From Paraburkholderia sp. Ac-20340 (GTDB lineage Bacteria; Pseudomonadota; Gammaproteobacteria; Burkholderiales; Burkholderiaceae), in assembly GCF_017104965.1 (NCBI RefSeq), contig NZ_JAAGPR010000003.1, forward strand, positions 186,001 through 250,000: a stretch of DNA of 64,000 bases, written 5' to 3'. Under the pieces are notes generated by a model, which was not told where the DNA came from, searched no databases, and saw only the letters and a list, made by a program, of their open reading frames with translations. Position numbers and translations under genes: made by a program. Shown in pieces: positions 43,894 through 54,107 of the stretch (positions within the stretch are counted from its first letter, which is position 1; each line of letters starts with the position of its first letter).

Positions 43894-44253
43894 TCAGCGC
43901 TCTTCCGAATAATAAAGCGGCGTTCCACACGTGCCGCACGCGTGCTCGACGGAATACGTATAGCGCATGAGGCGACTCGTGCGCAAAGACGTGCTACCGC
44001 ACTTACTGCATTCCGGGCGGCTGGCCTGTCGAGGCGGATGCTGGGCGACATACCAGTCGTAGTTCTGCTGCTCATAGCGTGTGAGAAGCCGGTAGCGCCG
44101 CCACGCCAGCCAAGCGAGGCCGCCCGATAACAGCATGCCGACCAGCGCCTGACCGAACGCGCTGGAAAATATCCCGGTCAAATCAGTCAAAAAATGCATT
44201 GCGGCGATCACGATCACTAGCAGCGTCGCGTACTTGGCCAGGTTTCTTCTCAT
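43894..44253 (-). CDS. small membrane protein with C-terminal zinc ribbon
   Basis: A 119-residue protein. Two TM segments (about 10-30 and 36-50: YATLLVIVIAAMHFLTDLTG, QALVGMLLSGGLAWLAW) are followed by a C-terminal domain with CSKCGS and CGTCGT, a four-Cys zinc-ribbon pattern about 30 residues apart. ATG 44253 has GGAGAAG upstream. It is convergent with the paralogous pair, 10 bases apart. The function is unknown. Confidence 0.65.
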   Translation of the reverse strand: MRRNLAKYATLLVIVIAAMHFLTDLTGIFSSAFGQALVGMLLSGGLAWLAWRRYRLLTRYEQQNYDWYVAQHPPRQASRPECSKCGSTSLRTSRLMRYTYSVEHACGTCGTPLYYSEER

Positions 44254-44436
44254 GCAGACTTCTCCGGTTGAATACCTAAGGGCAATACACCGCGGCGCGC
44301 GGCTTTTGCGATCCAACCCTTTTTAACGGCATTAAGAAAACAACCTTTAACACGTGCATAACGCACCCGATTGGTTGTGCGCACAATTAAATCGAGAACG
44401 AGATGCGTGCCTCCATAACCGAAGTCTGGAAATGAA

Positions 44437-44470
44437 AAAACCCGCTGCGGCAAACGCCGCAGCGGGTTTT
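44437..44470. terminator. strong terminator after ybiT
   Basis: A 14-bp perfect stem, AAAACCCGCTGCGG (44437-44450) with CCGCAGCGGGTTTT (44457-44470), and a 6-base loop. Its arms give T tracts on both strands. It serves ybiT (minus), ending 43 bases before the stem. Confidence 0.9.
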
Positions 44471-44512
44471 CTTGACGTCTGAACTTCAGGTTAGCGTGCT
44501 AACCCTCGCGGC

Positions 44513-46105
44513 TCAATGCACACCCTGGCTCGCCAGGAAGTCCTCGTAGTTACCGCTGTAATCGTTGATCGTGCCATTGGTCTTCACTTCGATCACGCGA
44601 TTGGCCAGACCGTTCACGAACTCGCGGTCGTGCGACACGAACACGAGCGTACCTTCGAACTTTTCGAGCGCGATCTGCAGCGACTCGATCGATTCCATGT
44701 CCATGTGGTTGGTCGGCTCGTCCATCAGCAGCACGTTATGGCGGCCCAGCATCAGCTTGCCCCAGATCATGCGGCCCTTCTCGCCACCCGAGAGCACCTT
44801 GACCGACTTGCGGATGTCGTCGGCATTGAACAGCAGACGGCCGAGCGTGCCGCGCACGGACTGCTCGTCGTCGCCTTCCTGGCGGTACTGGTCGATCCAG
44901 TCCATCAGCGTGACGTCGTTCGGGAATTCTTCGTACGTGTCCTGCGGCATGTAGCCGATGTTCGCGTTTTCCGCCCACTTCACCGAACCGTTATCCACGG
45001 CCAGGTTGCCCAGCAGCGAGCGCAGCAGCGTGGTCTTGCCCGCGCCGTTTTCGCCGATGATCGCGATACGCTCGCCCGGCTGCACGCTGATGCTGAATTT
45101 GTTGAAGATGCGGCGCTCGTACGTCTTCGTGATCTCTTCCGCGACCACGACGATGTTGTGCAGCTTCTTCTCGAATTCGAAGCGGATGAACGGGTTCTGA
45201 CGCGACGAAGGCTTGAAGTCCTCGATCTTGATCTTGTCGATCATCTTCAGACGGCTGGTTGCCTGACGCGCCTTCGACTTGTTCGCCGAGAAGCGGCGCA
45301 CGAAGTCCTGCAGGTCGGCCACGCGTTCCTTGGCCTTCTGGTTGGCGGCCTGCTGACGCTCGCGCGCCTGCGCCGAAGCCAGCATGTAGTCGTCGTAGTT
45401 GCCCGGCCAGACCTTCAGCGTGCCGTAATCCATGTCCGCCATATGCGTGCAGACCTGGTTCAGGAAGTGTCGATCGTGGGAAATGATGATCATGGTCGAG
45501 TTGTACTCGTTCAGAACATCTTCCAGCCAACGGATCGAGTTGATGTCGAGGTTGTTGGTCGGTTCGTCGAGCAGCAGCACGTCCGGCTTCGAGAACAGCG
45601 CCTGCGCGAGCAGCACGCGCAGCTTCCAGCCCGGAGCGACGCCGCTCATCGGGCCGTTGTGGAATTCCGTATCGATGCCGATGCCGAGCAGCAGCTCGCC
45701 CGCGCGCGCTTCAGCCGTGTAGCCGTCGTACTCGGCGAATTTCGCTTCGAGTTCGGCGGCGTGCATGTAGTCGTCGTCGGTGGCTTCGGGGTTCGCGTAG
45801 ATCGCGTCGCGCTCGCTCATGGCGGCCCACATTTCGGTGTGGCCCATCATGACGACGTCGAGCACGCGCACGTCTTCGTAGGCGAACTGGTCCTGGCGCA
45901 GCTTGCCCAGGCGCACGTTCGGTTCGAGGATGACGTTGCCCGAGCTTTGCTCGAGGTCGCCGCCCAGGATCTTCATGAACGTGGATTTGCCGCAACCGTT
46001 CGCGCCGATCAGGCCATAGCGGTTGCCTTCGCCGAATTTGACCGAGATATTCTCGAACAAGGGCTTCGGCCCGAATTGCATGGTGATGTTGGCGGTAGAG
46101 AGCAC
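44513..46105 (-). CDS. ybiT: ABC-F family ATPase YbiT
   Basis: A 530-residue duplicated ATPase with no TM segments, the same length as E. coli YbiT. Domain 1 has Walker [10 protein letters not shown], a diverged signature in [13 protein letters not shown] and [11 protein letters not shown]. The linker has [15 protein letters not shown]. Domain 2 has [18 protein letters not shown] and [13 protein letters not shown] proteins bind the ribosome E site and relieve stalled translation. The start is GTG 46105, matched to the family N-terminus ([11 protein letters not shown]). Confidence 0.92.
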   Translation of the reverse strand: MLSTANITMQFGPKPLFENISVKFGEGNRYGLIGANGCGKSTFMKILGGDLEQSSGNVILEPNVRLGKLRQDQFAYEDVRVLDVVMMGHTEMWAAMSERDAIYANPEATDDDYMHAAELEAKFAEYDGYTAEARAGELLLGIGIDTEFHNGPMSGVAPGWKLRVLLAQALFSKPDVLLLDEPTNNLDINSIRWLEDVLNEYNSTMIIISHDRHFLNQVCTHMADMDYGTLKVWPGNYDDYMLASAQARERQQAANQKAKERVADLQDFVRRFSANKSKARQATSRLKMIDKIKIEDFKPSSRQNPFIRFEFEKKLHNIVVVAEEITKTYERRIFNKFSISVQPGERIAIIGENGAGKTTLLRSLLGNLAVDNGSVKWAENANIGYMPQDTYEEFPNDVTLMDWIDQYRQEGDDEQSVRGTLGRLLFNADDIRKSVKVLSGGEKGRMIWGKLMLGRHNVLLMDEPTNHMDMESIESLQIALEKFEGTLVFVSHDREFVNGLANRVIEVKTNGTINDYSGNYEDFLASQGVH

Positions 46106-46286
46106 AGCGCGTCCCGGTAAGTAGATCGACGAAAAACCTGTAATTTTAGCAGGTTATGCCAGTTCGCGCGCGTCTGCCAGAGTCTGGCGAAGCGGGAATG
46201 CAGCAGGCGCGCGCGATGAACTTACCGGAAATTCGTGGCAGATTCGTGCAGGCGCGCCTGGCGTGGTGCTTGCGCGCCGGGCCGGA

Positions 46287-47171
46287 TCAGCCGCCGCGCG
46301 GCGTCTGCAGGACGTCGACAAAACCGGACAGATCGGCCTGATCGAGCCCCATCGCGGCGCCGAGTCGCAGGATCTGCTGGACGGTGCCCGAAACCGGCAT
46401 GGGCGTGCCGGTCTGTTGCGCGGCGGCGGCCACGGTATCCACGTCCTTCTGGAACGTTTTCAGGGCGCCAATCGGCGCGAGGCCTTCCTGCGTCATGCGC
46501 GGCACGAAGGTGCGCAGCAGCACCGAATCGGCCCAGCCGCCCGCGAGCGCTTCGGGCAGCTTCGCGGCGTCGATGCCGCTGCGGCGTGCGAGCCCCACCG
46601 CCTCGGCGATGGCCGCAACCGTGGCCGTGACGATCGCCTGGTTGCACAGCTTGGTGGTCTGCCCCGCGCCCGCGCCGCCCATATGCGTGACGCGCGCCGA
46701 GTAAGCGGCGAGGATCGGCGAGACGGCTTCGACGTCGGCGGCCTCGCCGCCCGCCATCACCGCGAGCGTGCCCGCCTGCGCCCCGCCCACGCCGCCGGAA
46801 ACCGGCGCGTCGACCCAGCCCACACCCAGCGCGGCCGCGCGCGCAGCCAGTGCACGTGTCAGATCGGGCGGAATACTCGAATGATCGACGATACGGCGCA
46901 CGCGCGCGGCGCCAGCGGATAGCAAACCCTGCTCGCCGAATACCGTCTGCTCGACCGCGGCGCCATCCGACACGCACAGCAGCACCACGTCCGCACGTTG
47001 CGCGAGTGCGAGCGGCGTATCCGCGACCTGCGCGCCGTCGCTCGCGAGCGCCTCGGCTTTCACGCGCGAGCGGTTCCACACGTGAACGGCGTGACCCGCG
47101 CCCAGCAAATGGCGAATCATCGGCGCGCCCATCAATCCGGGCCCGCAAAATCCCAGTTCCTGCTTCTGCAT
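46287..47171 (-). CDS. beta-hydroxyacid dehydrogenase (3-hydroxyisobutyrate dehydrogenase family)
   Basis: A 294-residue NAD(P)-dependent oxidoreductase. The dinucleotide motif is [12 protein letters not shown] (residues about 7-18), the substrate loop is [19 protein letters not shown], and the catalytic Lys lies in [12 protein letters not shown] 47171 follows AAGGAAA. It reduces or oxidises a short beta-hydroxyacid such as 3-hydroxyisobutyrate or tartronate semialdehyde; which one is unclear. There is no linked pathway gene. Confidence 0.85.
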   Translation of the reverse strand: MQKQELGFCGPGLMGAPMIRHLLGAGHAVHVWNRSRVKAEALASDGAQVADTPLALAQRADVVLLCVSDGAAVEQTVFGEQGLLSAGAARVRRIVDHSSIPPDLTRALAARAAALGVGWVDAPVSGGVGGAQAGTLAVMAGGEAADVEAVSPILAAYSARVTHMGGAGAGQTTKLCNQAIVTATVAAIAEAVGLARRSGIDAAKLPEALAGGWADSVLLRTFVPRMTQEGLAPIGALKTFQKDVDTVAAAAQQTGTPMPVSGTVQQILRLGAAMGLDQADLSGFVDVLQTPRGG

Positions 47172-47415
47172 TTTCCTTGTCTCCTGCTGCAAATTCTTCG
47201 ACGCTGCGTGCGCTTACAGGCATGGCCGATGCGGTCATGACTATGTCGGATCACGCGAGCGCCATGATACCCGGCAGCGTATTTCCGGTAGCGGCCGCGC
47301 GAGTGCGCGCGCACGCACGCGCTGGCGCTTGCGAGACCGTTTCCTATACTCGATTCACGTGCCTGCACGCCGCACGCACGCCATCGCGCGCCGCCCCCAT
47401 CGAGGAGACCTTGTC

Positions 47416-47625
47416 ATGAGCGACCACGTCTACAAGCAGATCGAACTCACCGGTTCGTCCACCGTTTCCAGCGACGAAGCCATCCGATGCGCCATCGCAC
47501 GCGCGTCGAAGACCTTGCGCAATCTGCACTGGTTCGAAGTCACCGAAACGCGCGGTCTGATCGAGGGCGACAAGGTCATGCACTGGCAGGTGACGATCAA
47601 GGTCGGCTTGCGGATCGACGATTAA
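47416..47625 (+). CDS. dodecin flavin-binding protein
   Basis: A 69-residue protein, normal for dodecin. It begins [15 protein letters not shown], with [20 protein letters not shown] carrying the conserved Trp that stacks on flavin, and [10 protein letters not shown]. Dodecins form hollow dodecamers that store FMN/FAD or riboflavin. ATG 47416 has GAGGAGA upstream. Confidence 0.92.
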   Translation: MSDHVYKQIELTGSSTVSSDEAIRCAIARASKTLRNLHWFEVTETRGLIEGDKVMHWQVTIKVGLRIDD

Positions 47626-47645
47626 AAGCGACGCTGAAATGCAAA

Positions 47646-47679
47646 CGGCTGCGCGCGCCGTAAAGGCGTCGCGCAGCCG
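47646..47679. terminator. hairpin between dodecin and the bmp gene
   Basis: CGGCTGCGCG (47646-47655) pairs with CGCGCAGCCG (47670-47679), with an inner CGCC/GGCG stem. On the minus strand it is followed by TTTGCATTT, fitting termination of the bmp gene. The plus-strand side lacks a T tract. Confidence 0.65.
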
Positions 47680-47753
47680 CGTGACACATCAATGATCGGA
47701 CGAAAGCGTGGGCGATTTGCGTCCGGGATTTGCGTCCGCGATCGACGTCGGCG

Positions 47754-48839
47754 TTATTTCGGCAGCGAACCGTCCACGCCTTCGACGTACCAGTTCAGGC
47801 GTTGCAGTTCGCCATCGGCGAGCGTCTTGCCGGCCGGCACCTTCACCGCGCCCGTCTGATCCTTGATCGGACCCGTGAACACATCCCACTTGCCGCTCGC
47901 GATCGCTTCGCGCTTCGCGGCGACGGCCTTCTGCGCATCGGCGGACAGCGCGGACGTATTCACGTCGCCCAGATCGACCGCCTTCTGCGGAATGCCCCAC
48001 CAGACCGGATCGTTCTTCCACTTGCCGTCGAGCACCTGCTGGATCACGGCCGTGTAGTACACGCCCCAGTTCGCTTCAACCGAACCCAGATGCGCATCCG
48101 GGCCGAACTTCTTCATGTTCGAATCCCAGCCGAACGCGTGTACGTGCTTTTCTTCGGCGGTGGCCAGCGTCGCGCTCGAATCGGTGTTCTGCAGCAGCAC
48201 GTCCGCGCCCTGCCCGATCAGCGTTTCGGCGGCCTGCTTTTCCTTGCCCGGATCGAACCAGCTATTGATCCAGATAACCTTGGTGTGGACCTTCGGATTC
48301 ACCGAGCGCGCGCCCAGCGTGTATGCGTTGATGTTGCGCACGACTTCGGGAATCGGCACCGAGGCCACGAAGCCCAGCGTGTTGGTCTTCGTCGCGTAAC
48401 CGGCCGCGACGCCCGCGAGATACGCGCCCTGATACATACGCACGTCATAGGTGCCGAAGTTCGGCGCCTTCTTGTAGCCGGTCGCGTGCAGGAAAACCGT
48501 ATCCGGAAAGTCCTTCGCCACTTTCAGTTCGAAGTCCTGATAACCGAAACTCGAACCGAAGATGATCTTGTTGCCCTTGCTGGCCAGATCGCGGAACACG
48601 CGTTCCGAGTCCGCCGATTCCGGCACATTCTCCACGCGCGTGATCTTGATCTTGTTGCCGAACTTCTGTTCGGCGGCCTTCGAACCCTGATCGTGCGCGA
48701 AGGTCCAGCCGGCGTCGCCAGGATTGCCGAGATAGACGAACGCGACGCCCGGCGCGTCGGCGGCCTGCGCCGACGGCACGAGCGCTGCCGCGCCGCAGGT
48801 CGCGGCGACGGCAAAGGCGGTCAGGATGGTTTTTTTCAT
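47754..48839 (-). CDS. BMP-family nucleoside/purine ABC transporter substrate-binding protein
   Basis: A 361-residue periplasmic binding protein. The signal peptide ends PSAQAAD (about residue 27). The body shows VAFVYLGNPGDAGWTFAHDQG, NKIIFGSSFGYQDF, GAYLAGVAAG and LQNTDSSATL, matching the BMP (PnrA/Med) family that binds purine nucleosides or bases. It heads, by function, the ABC genes upstream, from which it is separated by 106 bases. Linkage to purine-degrading genes favours a purine ligand; that is inference. ATG 48839 has GGAGA. Confidence 0.88.
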   Translation of the reverse strand: MKKTILTAFAVAATCGAAALVPSAQAADAPGVAFVYLGNPGDAGWTFAHDQGSKAAEQKFGNKIKITRVENVPESADSERVFRDLASKGNKIIFGSSFGYQDFELKVAKDFPDTVFLHATGYKKAPNFGTYDVRMYQGAYLAGVAAGYATKTNTLGFVASVPIPEVVRNINAYTLGARSVNPKVHTKVIWINSWFDPGKEKQAAETLIGQGADVLLQNTDSSATLATAEEKHVHAFGWDSNMKKFGPDAHLGSVEANWGVYYTAVIQQVLDGKWKNDPVWWGIPQKAVDLGDVNTSALSADAQKAVAAKREAIASGKWDVFTGPIKDQTGAVKVPAGKTLADGELQRLNWYVEGVDGSLPK

Positions 48840-48945
48840 TGTGGATCTCCGGTCCCGTGAGGACGCTGCTGTCATGGTTGAGAAACTGCGAGCGTATTGG
48901 TTCAAGCGTGTTGTCGAATCGTTGTGGATACCGCTTTGAAAACAA

Positions 48946-49875
48946 CTAGGCCGCGCCGAAGAACGACTTGCCGAGAGAAGCCGGCGCGTTAAGACGAATC
49001 GTGTTCGGATTACGCGAAATCAGCACGAGCACGACGATGGTCGCCACATACGGCAGCATGGCGAGAAACTGCGTAGGCACCGGCACGCCGATAGCCTGCG
49101 CGTAGAACTGCGCACCCGTCACTGCACCAAACAGCAATGCGCCGATCAACAGACGGCCCGGTCGCCACGTCGCGAACACCACCAGCGCGAGCGCGATCCA
49201 GCCGCGGCCCGCGGTGATCTGCTCCTGCCACAGATGCAGTTGCACGACCGAGTAATACGCGCCCGCGAGACCCGCCATCGCGCCGCCGAACGCCGTCGCG
49301 CCATAACGCACGCCGATCACCGGAAAGCCCACCGAATGCGCAACCTGCGGCGACTCGCCCACCGAGCGCAGCACGAGCCCGGCGCGCGTGCGATAGAGGA
49401 ACCACGCGACCACGGCGAACATCACGAACGCGAGGTAATCGACCGGCGTCAGGCTGAAGAACGCCGGACCGACCACGGGCAGATGCGAGAGCCCCGGAAT
49501 CGGCCATGCGCCGATCGTCGCCGAAGTGGCCGCCGAGGTGTACGGCTTGCCCACATACGCCGACAAACCCACGCCGAAGATCGTGAGCGAAAGCCCCGTC
49601 GCGACCTGATTGGCGAGCATCGTCAGCACGAGGAAGCCGAACAGCAGCGACATCGCCACGCCCGCCGCCATGCCCGCGGCAAGACCGAGCCAGGGATTGC
49701 CGCTGATCGTGGTGACGGCGTAGCCGGTCACGGCGCCCATCAGCATCATCCCTTCGACGCCGAGATTGAGTACGCCTGACTTTTCCGTGACGAGTTCGCC
49801 CACGCCCGCGAACATCAGCGGAATGGCGGCGGTAACGGCGCTCGATGCGAGCGAGCTGGCTTGCTGGATATCCAT
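48946..49875 (-). CDS. nucleoside/purine ABC transporter permease 2
   Basis: A 309-residue membrane permease with about 8-9 hydrophobic segments. The N-terminal text [26 protein letters not shown] (interrupted here for length: [22 protein letters not shown]) is diagnostic for YufQ/RbsC-like nucleoside permeases. The EAA-like loop is [21 protein letters not shown] 49875 follows ACAAGGCAAC. It lies 38 bases after the paired permease. Confidence 0.87.
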   Translation of the reverse strand: MDIQQASSLASSAVTAAIPLMFAGVGELVTEKSGVLNLGVEGMMLMGAVTGYAVTTISGNPWLGLAAGMAAGVAMSLLFGFLVLTMLANQVATGLSLTIFGVGLSAYVGKPYTSAATSATIGAWPIPGLSHLPVVGPAFFSLTPVDYLAFVMFAVVAWFLYRTRAGLVLRSVGESPQVAHSVGFPVIGVRYGATAFGGAMAGLAGAYYSVVQLHLWQEQITAGRGWIALALVVFATWRPGRLLIGALLFGAVTGAQFYAQAIGVPVPTQFLAMLPYVATIVVLVLISRNPNTIRLNAPASLGKSFFGAA

Positions 49876-49913
49876 ATCGTGTTGCCTTGTTTCGTATTCG
49901 GGTATGGGCGGGG

Positions 49914-51020
49914 TCAATGCGCAGCGGCGACAGCGTGACGGCGGCGAACGCGGTAGTTCACGAACAGGTCCGCACCGAGCAGACAGAACAGCAGCAGGCC
50001 CTGGAACACGCCCGAAAGCGCCTGCGGCAGTTGCAGCGAGGTCTGCACCGCTTCGCCGCCGAGGTACAGCAGCGCCATCAGCAGACTCGCGAGCACGATG
50101 CCGACCGGATGCAGCCGCCCGACAAACACCACGATGATGGCCGTGAAGCCGTAGCCCGGCGACCACGTCGCCTGCAACTGGCCGATCGGGCCGGCGATTT
50201 CGCCCATGCCCGCGAGGCCCGCAAGACCGCCCGACAGCAGCAGCGAAGTCCAGATGGTTTTCTTCTCCGAGAAACCGGCGTAGCGCGCGGCCAGCGGCGC
50301 AAGACCGCCGACGCTCATGCGATAGCCCGCGAAACTGCGGCGCATGAACAGCCACACGAGCGGGATGGCCGCGAGCGTGAGGAAGATCGACGCATTCAGA
50401 CGCGTGCCGCGCAGCCAGTGAATGCGCCAGTCGCCGCCGAAGGTGGGATAGAGCGCGTCGCCGCTGAACATTTCGGAGAGCGGAAAGTTCATGCCGTTCG
50501 GATCGCGCCACGGGCCGCTCACCAGCCAGATCAGCAACTGCGTGGCCACATAGGTGAGCATCAGGCTCGTGAGGATCTCATTGGTATTGAAGCGGCTCTT
50601 GAGCCAGGCGGGAATCGCCGCCCATGCCATGCCGCCCAGCACGCCGGCGATCATCATCAGAAACAGAATCCACCAGCCGCTTGCCTGATCGAAATAGATC
50701 GCCACGCCGCTCGCCGCAATGCCGCCGAGCACCATCTGCCCTTCCGCGCCGATATTCCACACGTTCGCGCGATACCCGGCCGCGAGGCCGAGCGCGATCA
50801 GACAGAGCGGCGAAGCCTTGAGCAGCAGTTCCGACCAGCCGTTGACGCTCGACAGCGGCTCGATAAAGAACGCGTGCATGGCCTGCATGGGATCGCGGCC
50901 GACAAGGCCAAAAATCAGGAAGCCGATTGCCAGCGTCAGGAGCGCGGCGATCAGCGGCACGGCGATGCGCACCGTGCGGGACGGTGTCGTGCGGGCTTCT
51001 AGTCGGTAAGGAAAAATCAT
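49914..51020 (-). CDS. nucleoside/purine ABC transporter permease 1
   Basis: A 368-residue permease with about ten hydrophobic segments. The family segments YRANVWNIGAEGQMVLGGI and SRFNTNEILTSLMLTYVA identify the YufP type. The cytoplasmic loop has LAPLAARYAGFSEKK. It pairs with permease 2 to form the channel. ATG 51020 has AAGGAAAA upstream. A 98-base gap to the ATPase gene holds GCGTTTGCG-like repeats. Confidence 0.87.
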   Translation of the reverse strand: MIFPYRLEARTTPSRTVRIAVPLIAALLTLAIGFLIFGLVGRDPMQAMHAFFIEPLSSVNGWSELLLKASPLCLIALGLAAGYRANVWNIGAEGQMVLGGIAASGVAIYFDQASGWWILFLMMIAGVLGGMAWAAIPAWLKSRFNTNEILTSLMLTYVATQLLIWLVSGPWRDPNGMNFPLSEMFSGDALYPTFGGDWRIHWLRGTRLNASIFLTLAAIPLVWLFMRRSFAGYRMSVGGLAPLAARYAGFSEKKTIWTSLLLSGGLAGLAGMGEIAGPIGQLQATWSPGYGFTAIIVVFVGRLHPVGIVLASLLMALLYLGGEAVQTSLQLPQALSGVFQGLLLFCLLGADLFVNYRVRRRHAVAAAH

Positions 51021-51118
51021 GGCGGTGGAATGGCTGTCGCGTTGTCGTTATGCGTTGCCCGGCCTGGGCGAGGCGTTTGCGTCTGCGGGTGTTTTTGCGT
51101 TCGAGTTGGCGTTGGCCT

Positions 51119-52765
51119 CTAGGCATGCACGGCGGGCGCTGCCGGCGCCGCGGGCGGAGGACCGCCGTTCGTCTGCGCCGCGCGCTCGCCGAACAGACCG
51201 GCCATCCAGCGGCCGATTTCCTCGGCGTTGGTTTCGCCGGTCAGACGCGCGGGCGAAAGTCGGCCGCCTGCGAGCACGGCAATGCGGTCGCAGATATCGA
51301 AGAGCTCTTCCAGTTCCTCGGAGATCACGAGAATCGCCACGCCGCGCGCGGACAGATCGAGCAGCTGCTGGCGAATGAAGGCGGCCGCGCCCACATCGAC
51401 GCCCCAGGTGGGCTGCGCGACCACCAGCAATTTCGGCGTCTGCAAAATCTCGCGCCCGACGATGAACTTCTGCAGATTGCCGCCCGAGAGACTTTGCGCG
51501 AGCGCATCCGGTCCGCCGCAGCGCACATCGAACGCGCCGATACAGCGTTGCGCGAACGCGCGCATTGCGCCGGTCTTGAGCCAGCCCGAGCGCACCATGC
51601 CTTCGCGATGCGCCGTGAGCAAGGCGTTTTCCGCGAGCGACATGGCGGGCACGGCGCCACGTCCAAGACGCTCTTCCGGCACGAACGCAAAGCCAAGACG
51701 ACGACGCGCCGCCGCCGAAAGCCGCCCAGCGGGCTTGCCGCAAATCGATACGGAATCCGCCGCGCCGTGGCGTCCTGACGGGGTCTGACGCGCCTCGCCC
51801 GACAGCGCCGCGAGCAGTTCGGCCTGACCGTTGCCCGACACGCCCGCGATGCCCAGAATCTCGCCCGCATGCACGCCGAAGCTCACATCGTCGAGCGAGG
51901 TGCCGAACGGATCGTCGCTCGGCATCGACAGATGTTTGACGTCGAGCAGCACGTCGCCGGGCGTATGCGCGCGACGCGTATAGGCGGGCAACTCGCGCCC
52001 GACCATCAGGCGCGCGAGCGACGCGTGGGTTTCCTCGCGCGGAATCACGTTGCCGGTCACCTTGCCGCCGCGCAGCACGGTCGCGGTATCGCAAAGCTCC
52101 TGGATTTCGTCGAGCTTGTGGCTGATGTAGAGAATGCTGCAGCCTTCCGACGCCAGCCGGCGCAGCGTACCGAACAGCTTGCGCACGGCTTGCGGCGTGA
52201 GCACCGAAGTGGGCTCGTCCATGATCAGCAGACGCGGGTTCTGCAGCAGGCAGCGCACGATCTCCACGCGCTGGCGCTCGCCCACCGTGAGGCTGTGCAC
52301 ATGGCGCTGCGGATCGACATCGAGACCGTATTGCCCGGACACTTCCCGAATGCGCGCGGACAGCGTCTTGAGATCGAATTTTTCGTCGAGCGAGAGCGCG
52401 ATGTTCTCGCCGACCGTCAGCGTTTCGAACAAGGAAAAATGCTGGAACACCATGCCGATGCCGAGCTTGCGCGCCGCCGCCGGACTCGCGATCTCGACGC
52501 TCTCGCCTTCCCAGCGGATCTCGCCGGCGTCGGGGCGCACCGCGCCGTAGACGATCTTCATCAGCGTGCTCTTGCCGGCACCGTTTTCGCCGAGCAGCGC
52601 GTGGATTTCGCCGGGTGCAACCGTCAGCGTGACGTCGTCGTTGGCGCGCACGGCCGGGTATTGTTTCGTTATGCCGGATAGTTGAAGCCGCGGTACGCGG
52701 TGATCCGCATGTTGACCCGCATGCTGGTCCAGGCCGCTCGCCTGACGTGAAGAAGAATCGCCCAT
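51119..52765 (-). CDS. nucleoside/purine ABC transporter ATPase, fused double domain
   Basis: A 548-residue ATPase with two nucleotide-binding domains. Domain 1 has Walker A LGENGAGKST, signature LTVGERQRVEIVR and MDEPTSVLTP. Domain 2 has a degenerate Walker A, GVSGNGQAE (no Lys), and LSGGNLQKFIVGRE. One degenerate site is normal for the sugar/nucleoside (RbsA/YufO) class. It is the first gene of the transporter operon and divergent from a LysR gene. The N-terminal 25 residues (GDSSSRQASGL) are probably disordered. Confidence 0.88.
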   Translation of the reverse strand: MGDSSSRQASGLDQHAGQHADHRVPRLQLSGITKQYPAVRANDDVTLTVAPGEIHALLGENGAGKSTLMKIVYGAVRPDAGEIRWEGESVEIASPAAARKLGIGMVFQHFSLFETLTVGENIALSLDEKFDLKTLSARIREVSGQYGLDVDPQRHVHSLTVGERQRVEIVRCLLQNPRLLIMDEPTSVLTPQAVRKLFGTLRRLASEGCSILYISHKLDEIQELCDTATVLRGGKVTGNVIPREETHASLARLMVGRELPAYTRRAHTPGDVLLDVKHLSMPSDDPFGTSLDDVSFGVHAGEILGIAGVSGNGQAELLAALSGEARQTPSGRHGAADSVSICGKPAGRLSAAARRRLGFAFVPEERLGRGAVPAMSLAENALLTAHREGMVRSGWLKTGAMRAFAQRCIGAFDVRCGGPDALAQSLSGGNLQKFIVGREILQTPKLLVVAQPTWGVDVGAAAFIRQQLLDLSARGVAILVISEELEELFDICDRIAVLAGGRLSPARLTGETNAEEIGRWMAGLFGERAAQTNGGPPPAAPAAPAVHA

Positions 52766-52972
52766 GGATGTTCCGTCGCAGTACGTTATTGCTATCTCAG
52801 TGTTCGTGTGTGCTGCTGCTCGCCAGCCGTTCTACGGCCTCGCGAGGCGCCCCCGCGCCAGGTCACGATACCTTGCCGGGCGTGCCAGCGTCGAGCCGTC
52901 AAAAATCCCCGTGACACGCCGTCGTGCCTCGCGCAACAGGGACTTGTCAGGATGGCTCAGTAGATCCCTCTC

Positions 52973-53001
52973 TTGACGGGTCTTTTTGTCCATATTAAAA
53001 A
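52973..53001 (+). promoter_or_regulatory. candidate promoter of the LysR gene
   Basis: -35 TTGACG (52973-52978), a 17-base spacer and -10 TAAAAA (52996-53001), about 50 bases before the LysR start. The AT-rich stretch 52985-53010 is a likely regulator-binding zone for the divergent transporter operon as well. Confidence 0.45.
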
Positions 53002-53053
53002 ACATATATTCCCAAAGCCCCTCGATCAGCCAAAACATATAATCGGAGATTTC

Positions 53054-53986
53054 ATGAGCCAGCAACGCGAGGCGATCGACACGTACCTTTTGCGCGTCTT
53101 GCACACCCTCTTGATGGAACGCAGCGTGACGCGCGCGGCCGTCAAGCTCAATCAGTCGCAACCCGCTATCAGCGCGGCGCTACGGCGTCTGCGCGACATC
53201 ACCGGCGACCCGCTCCTCGTGCGCGGCAAGTCCGGCATGGTGCCGACCGAATACGGCCTGCGCCTGCTCGAACCCGTGCAGAACGCCCTGCGCGAAATCG
53301 AGCGCATCCGCTTCCAGCAACATAATTTCGATCCGGCCACTTCGATCCGTTGTTACCGCATCGGCTGTCCGGACTACCTGAACGTGCTGTTCGTGCCCAC
53401 CGTGGTCGAGCGGTTCCGCCAGGCCGCGCCCAACGCCACGCTCGAGTTCCATTCGCTCGGTCCGGCGTTCGATTACGAACTGGCCCTTGAAGAAGGCAAG
53501 CTCGACATCGTGATCGGCAACTGGCCCGAACCGCCCGAGCAGTTGCACCTGTCGAATCTGTTCGTTGACCAGATCGTCTGCCTGATGAGCAACACGCACC
53601 CGTTCGCCAAGCGCGGCGGGCTTACGCTCGATCAGTACCTGAACGCGCCGCACCTCGCGCCCACGCCGTATTCCGTGGGTCAGCGCGGCGCCATCGACGT
53701 GCATCTGGCGCGCGAGCGCCTGAAGCGTCATGTCGTCGTCACGCTGCCGTACTTCAATCTGGCGCCTTACGTGCTGATCAAGTCGGATCTGGTGTTCACC
53801 ACCACGCGTCTGTTCGCCGATCATTACGCACGCTTCCTGCCGCTGACGGTCGTGCCCGCGCCGCTCGACTTCCCGCCGATGCAGTACTACCAGCTGTGGC
53901 ACGAGCGCTGTCACTATTCGGATGAAGTCCGCTGGTTGCGCAGCCTCGTCGCCGAAGCCACCAGGACGCTGATCGACAAACCTTAA
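53054..53986 (+). CDS. LysR-family regulator divergent from the purine transporter
   Basis: A 310-residue LysR regulator. The helix-turn-helix segments are HTLLMERSVTRAAVKLNQ and SQPAISAALRRLRDITG, followed by PLLVRGKSGMVPTEYG, typical of the NodD/PcaQ-like branch. The effector domain starts near residue 92. It is divergent from the BMP-type ABC operon and next to 8-oxoguanine deaminase, so purine-responsive control is a reasonable hypothesis. ATG 53054 follows GGAGA. Confidence 0.87.
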   Translation: MSQQREAIDTYLLRVLHTLLMERSVTRAAVKLNQSQPAISAALRRLRDITGDPLLVRGKSGMVPTEYGLRLLEPVQNALREIERIRFQQHNFDPATSIRCYRIGCPDYLNVLFVPTVVERFRQAAPNATLEFHSLGPAFDYELALEEGKLDIVIGNWPEPPEQLHLSNLFVDQIVCLMSNTHPFAKRGGLTLDQYLNAPHLAPTPYSVGQRGAIDVHLARERLKRHVVVTLPYFNLAPYVLIKSDLVFTTTRLFADHYARFLPLTVVPAPLDFPPMQYYQLWHERCHYSDEVRWLRSLVAEATRTLIDKP

Positions 53987-54107
53987 TCACGCATTCGTCA
54001 CGCGATGGCCGTTTTGCCGAACGGCCTACGCGTTAAGCCACGGGCGGCCCGCTTTTGCGCGCCGCCCGTTTTGCTTTTTGCCTATGTGCTTTGCTCGAAT
54101 GTCCTGC

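Noticed and set aside
44250..44453. A 67-codon minus-strand open frame upstream of the zinc-ribbon gene
   Set aside because: It begins inside the loop of the strong ybiT terminator, has no ribosome binding site, and overlaps the ribosome binding site of the next gene.
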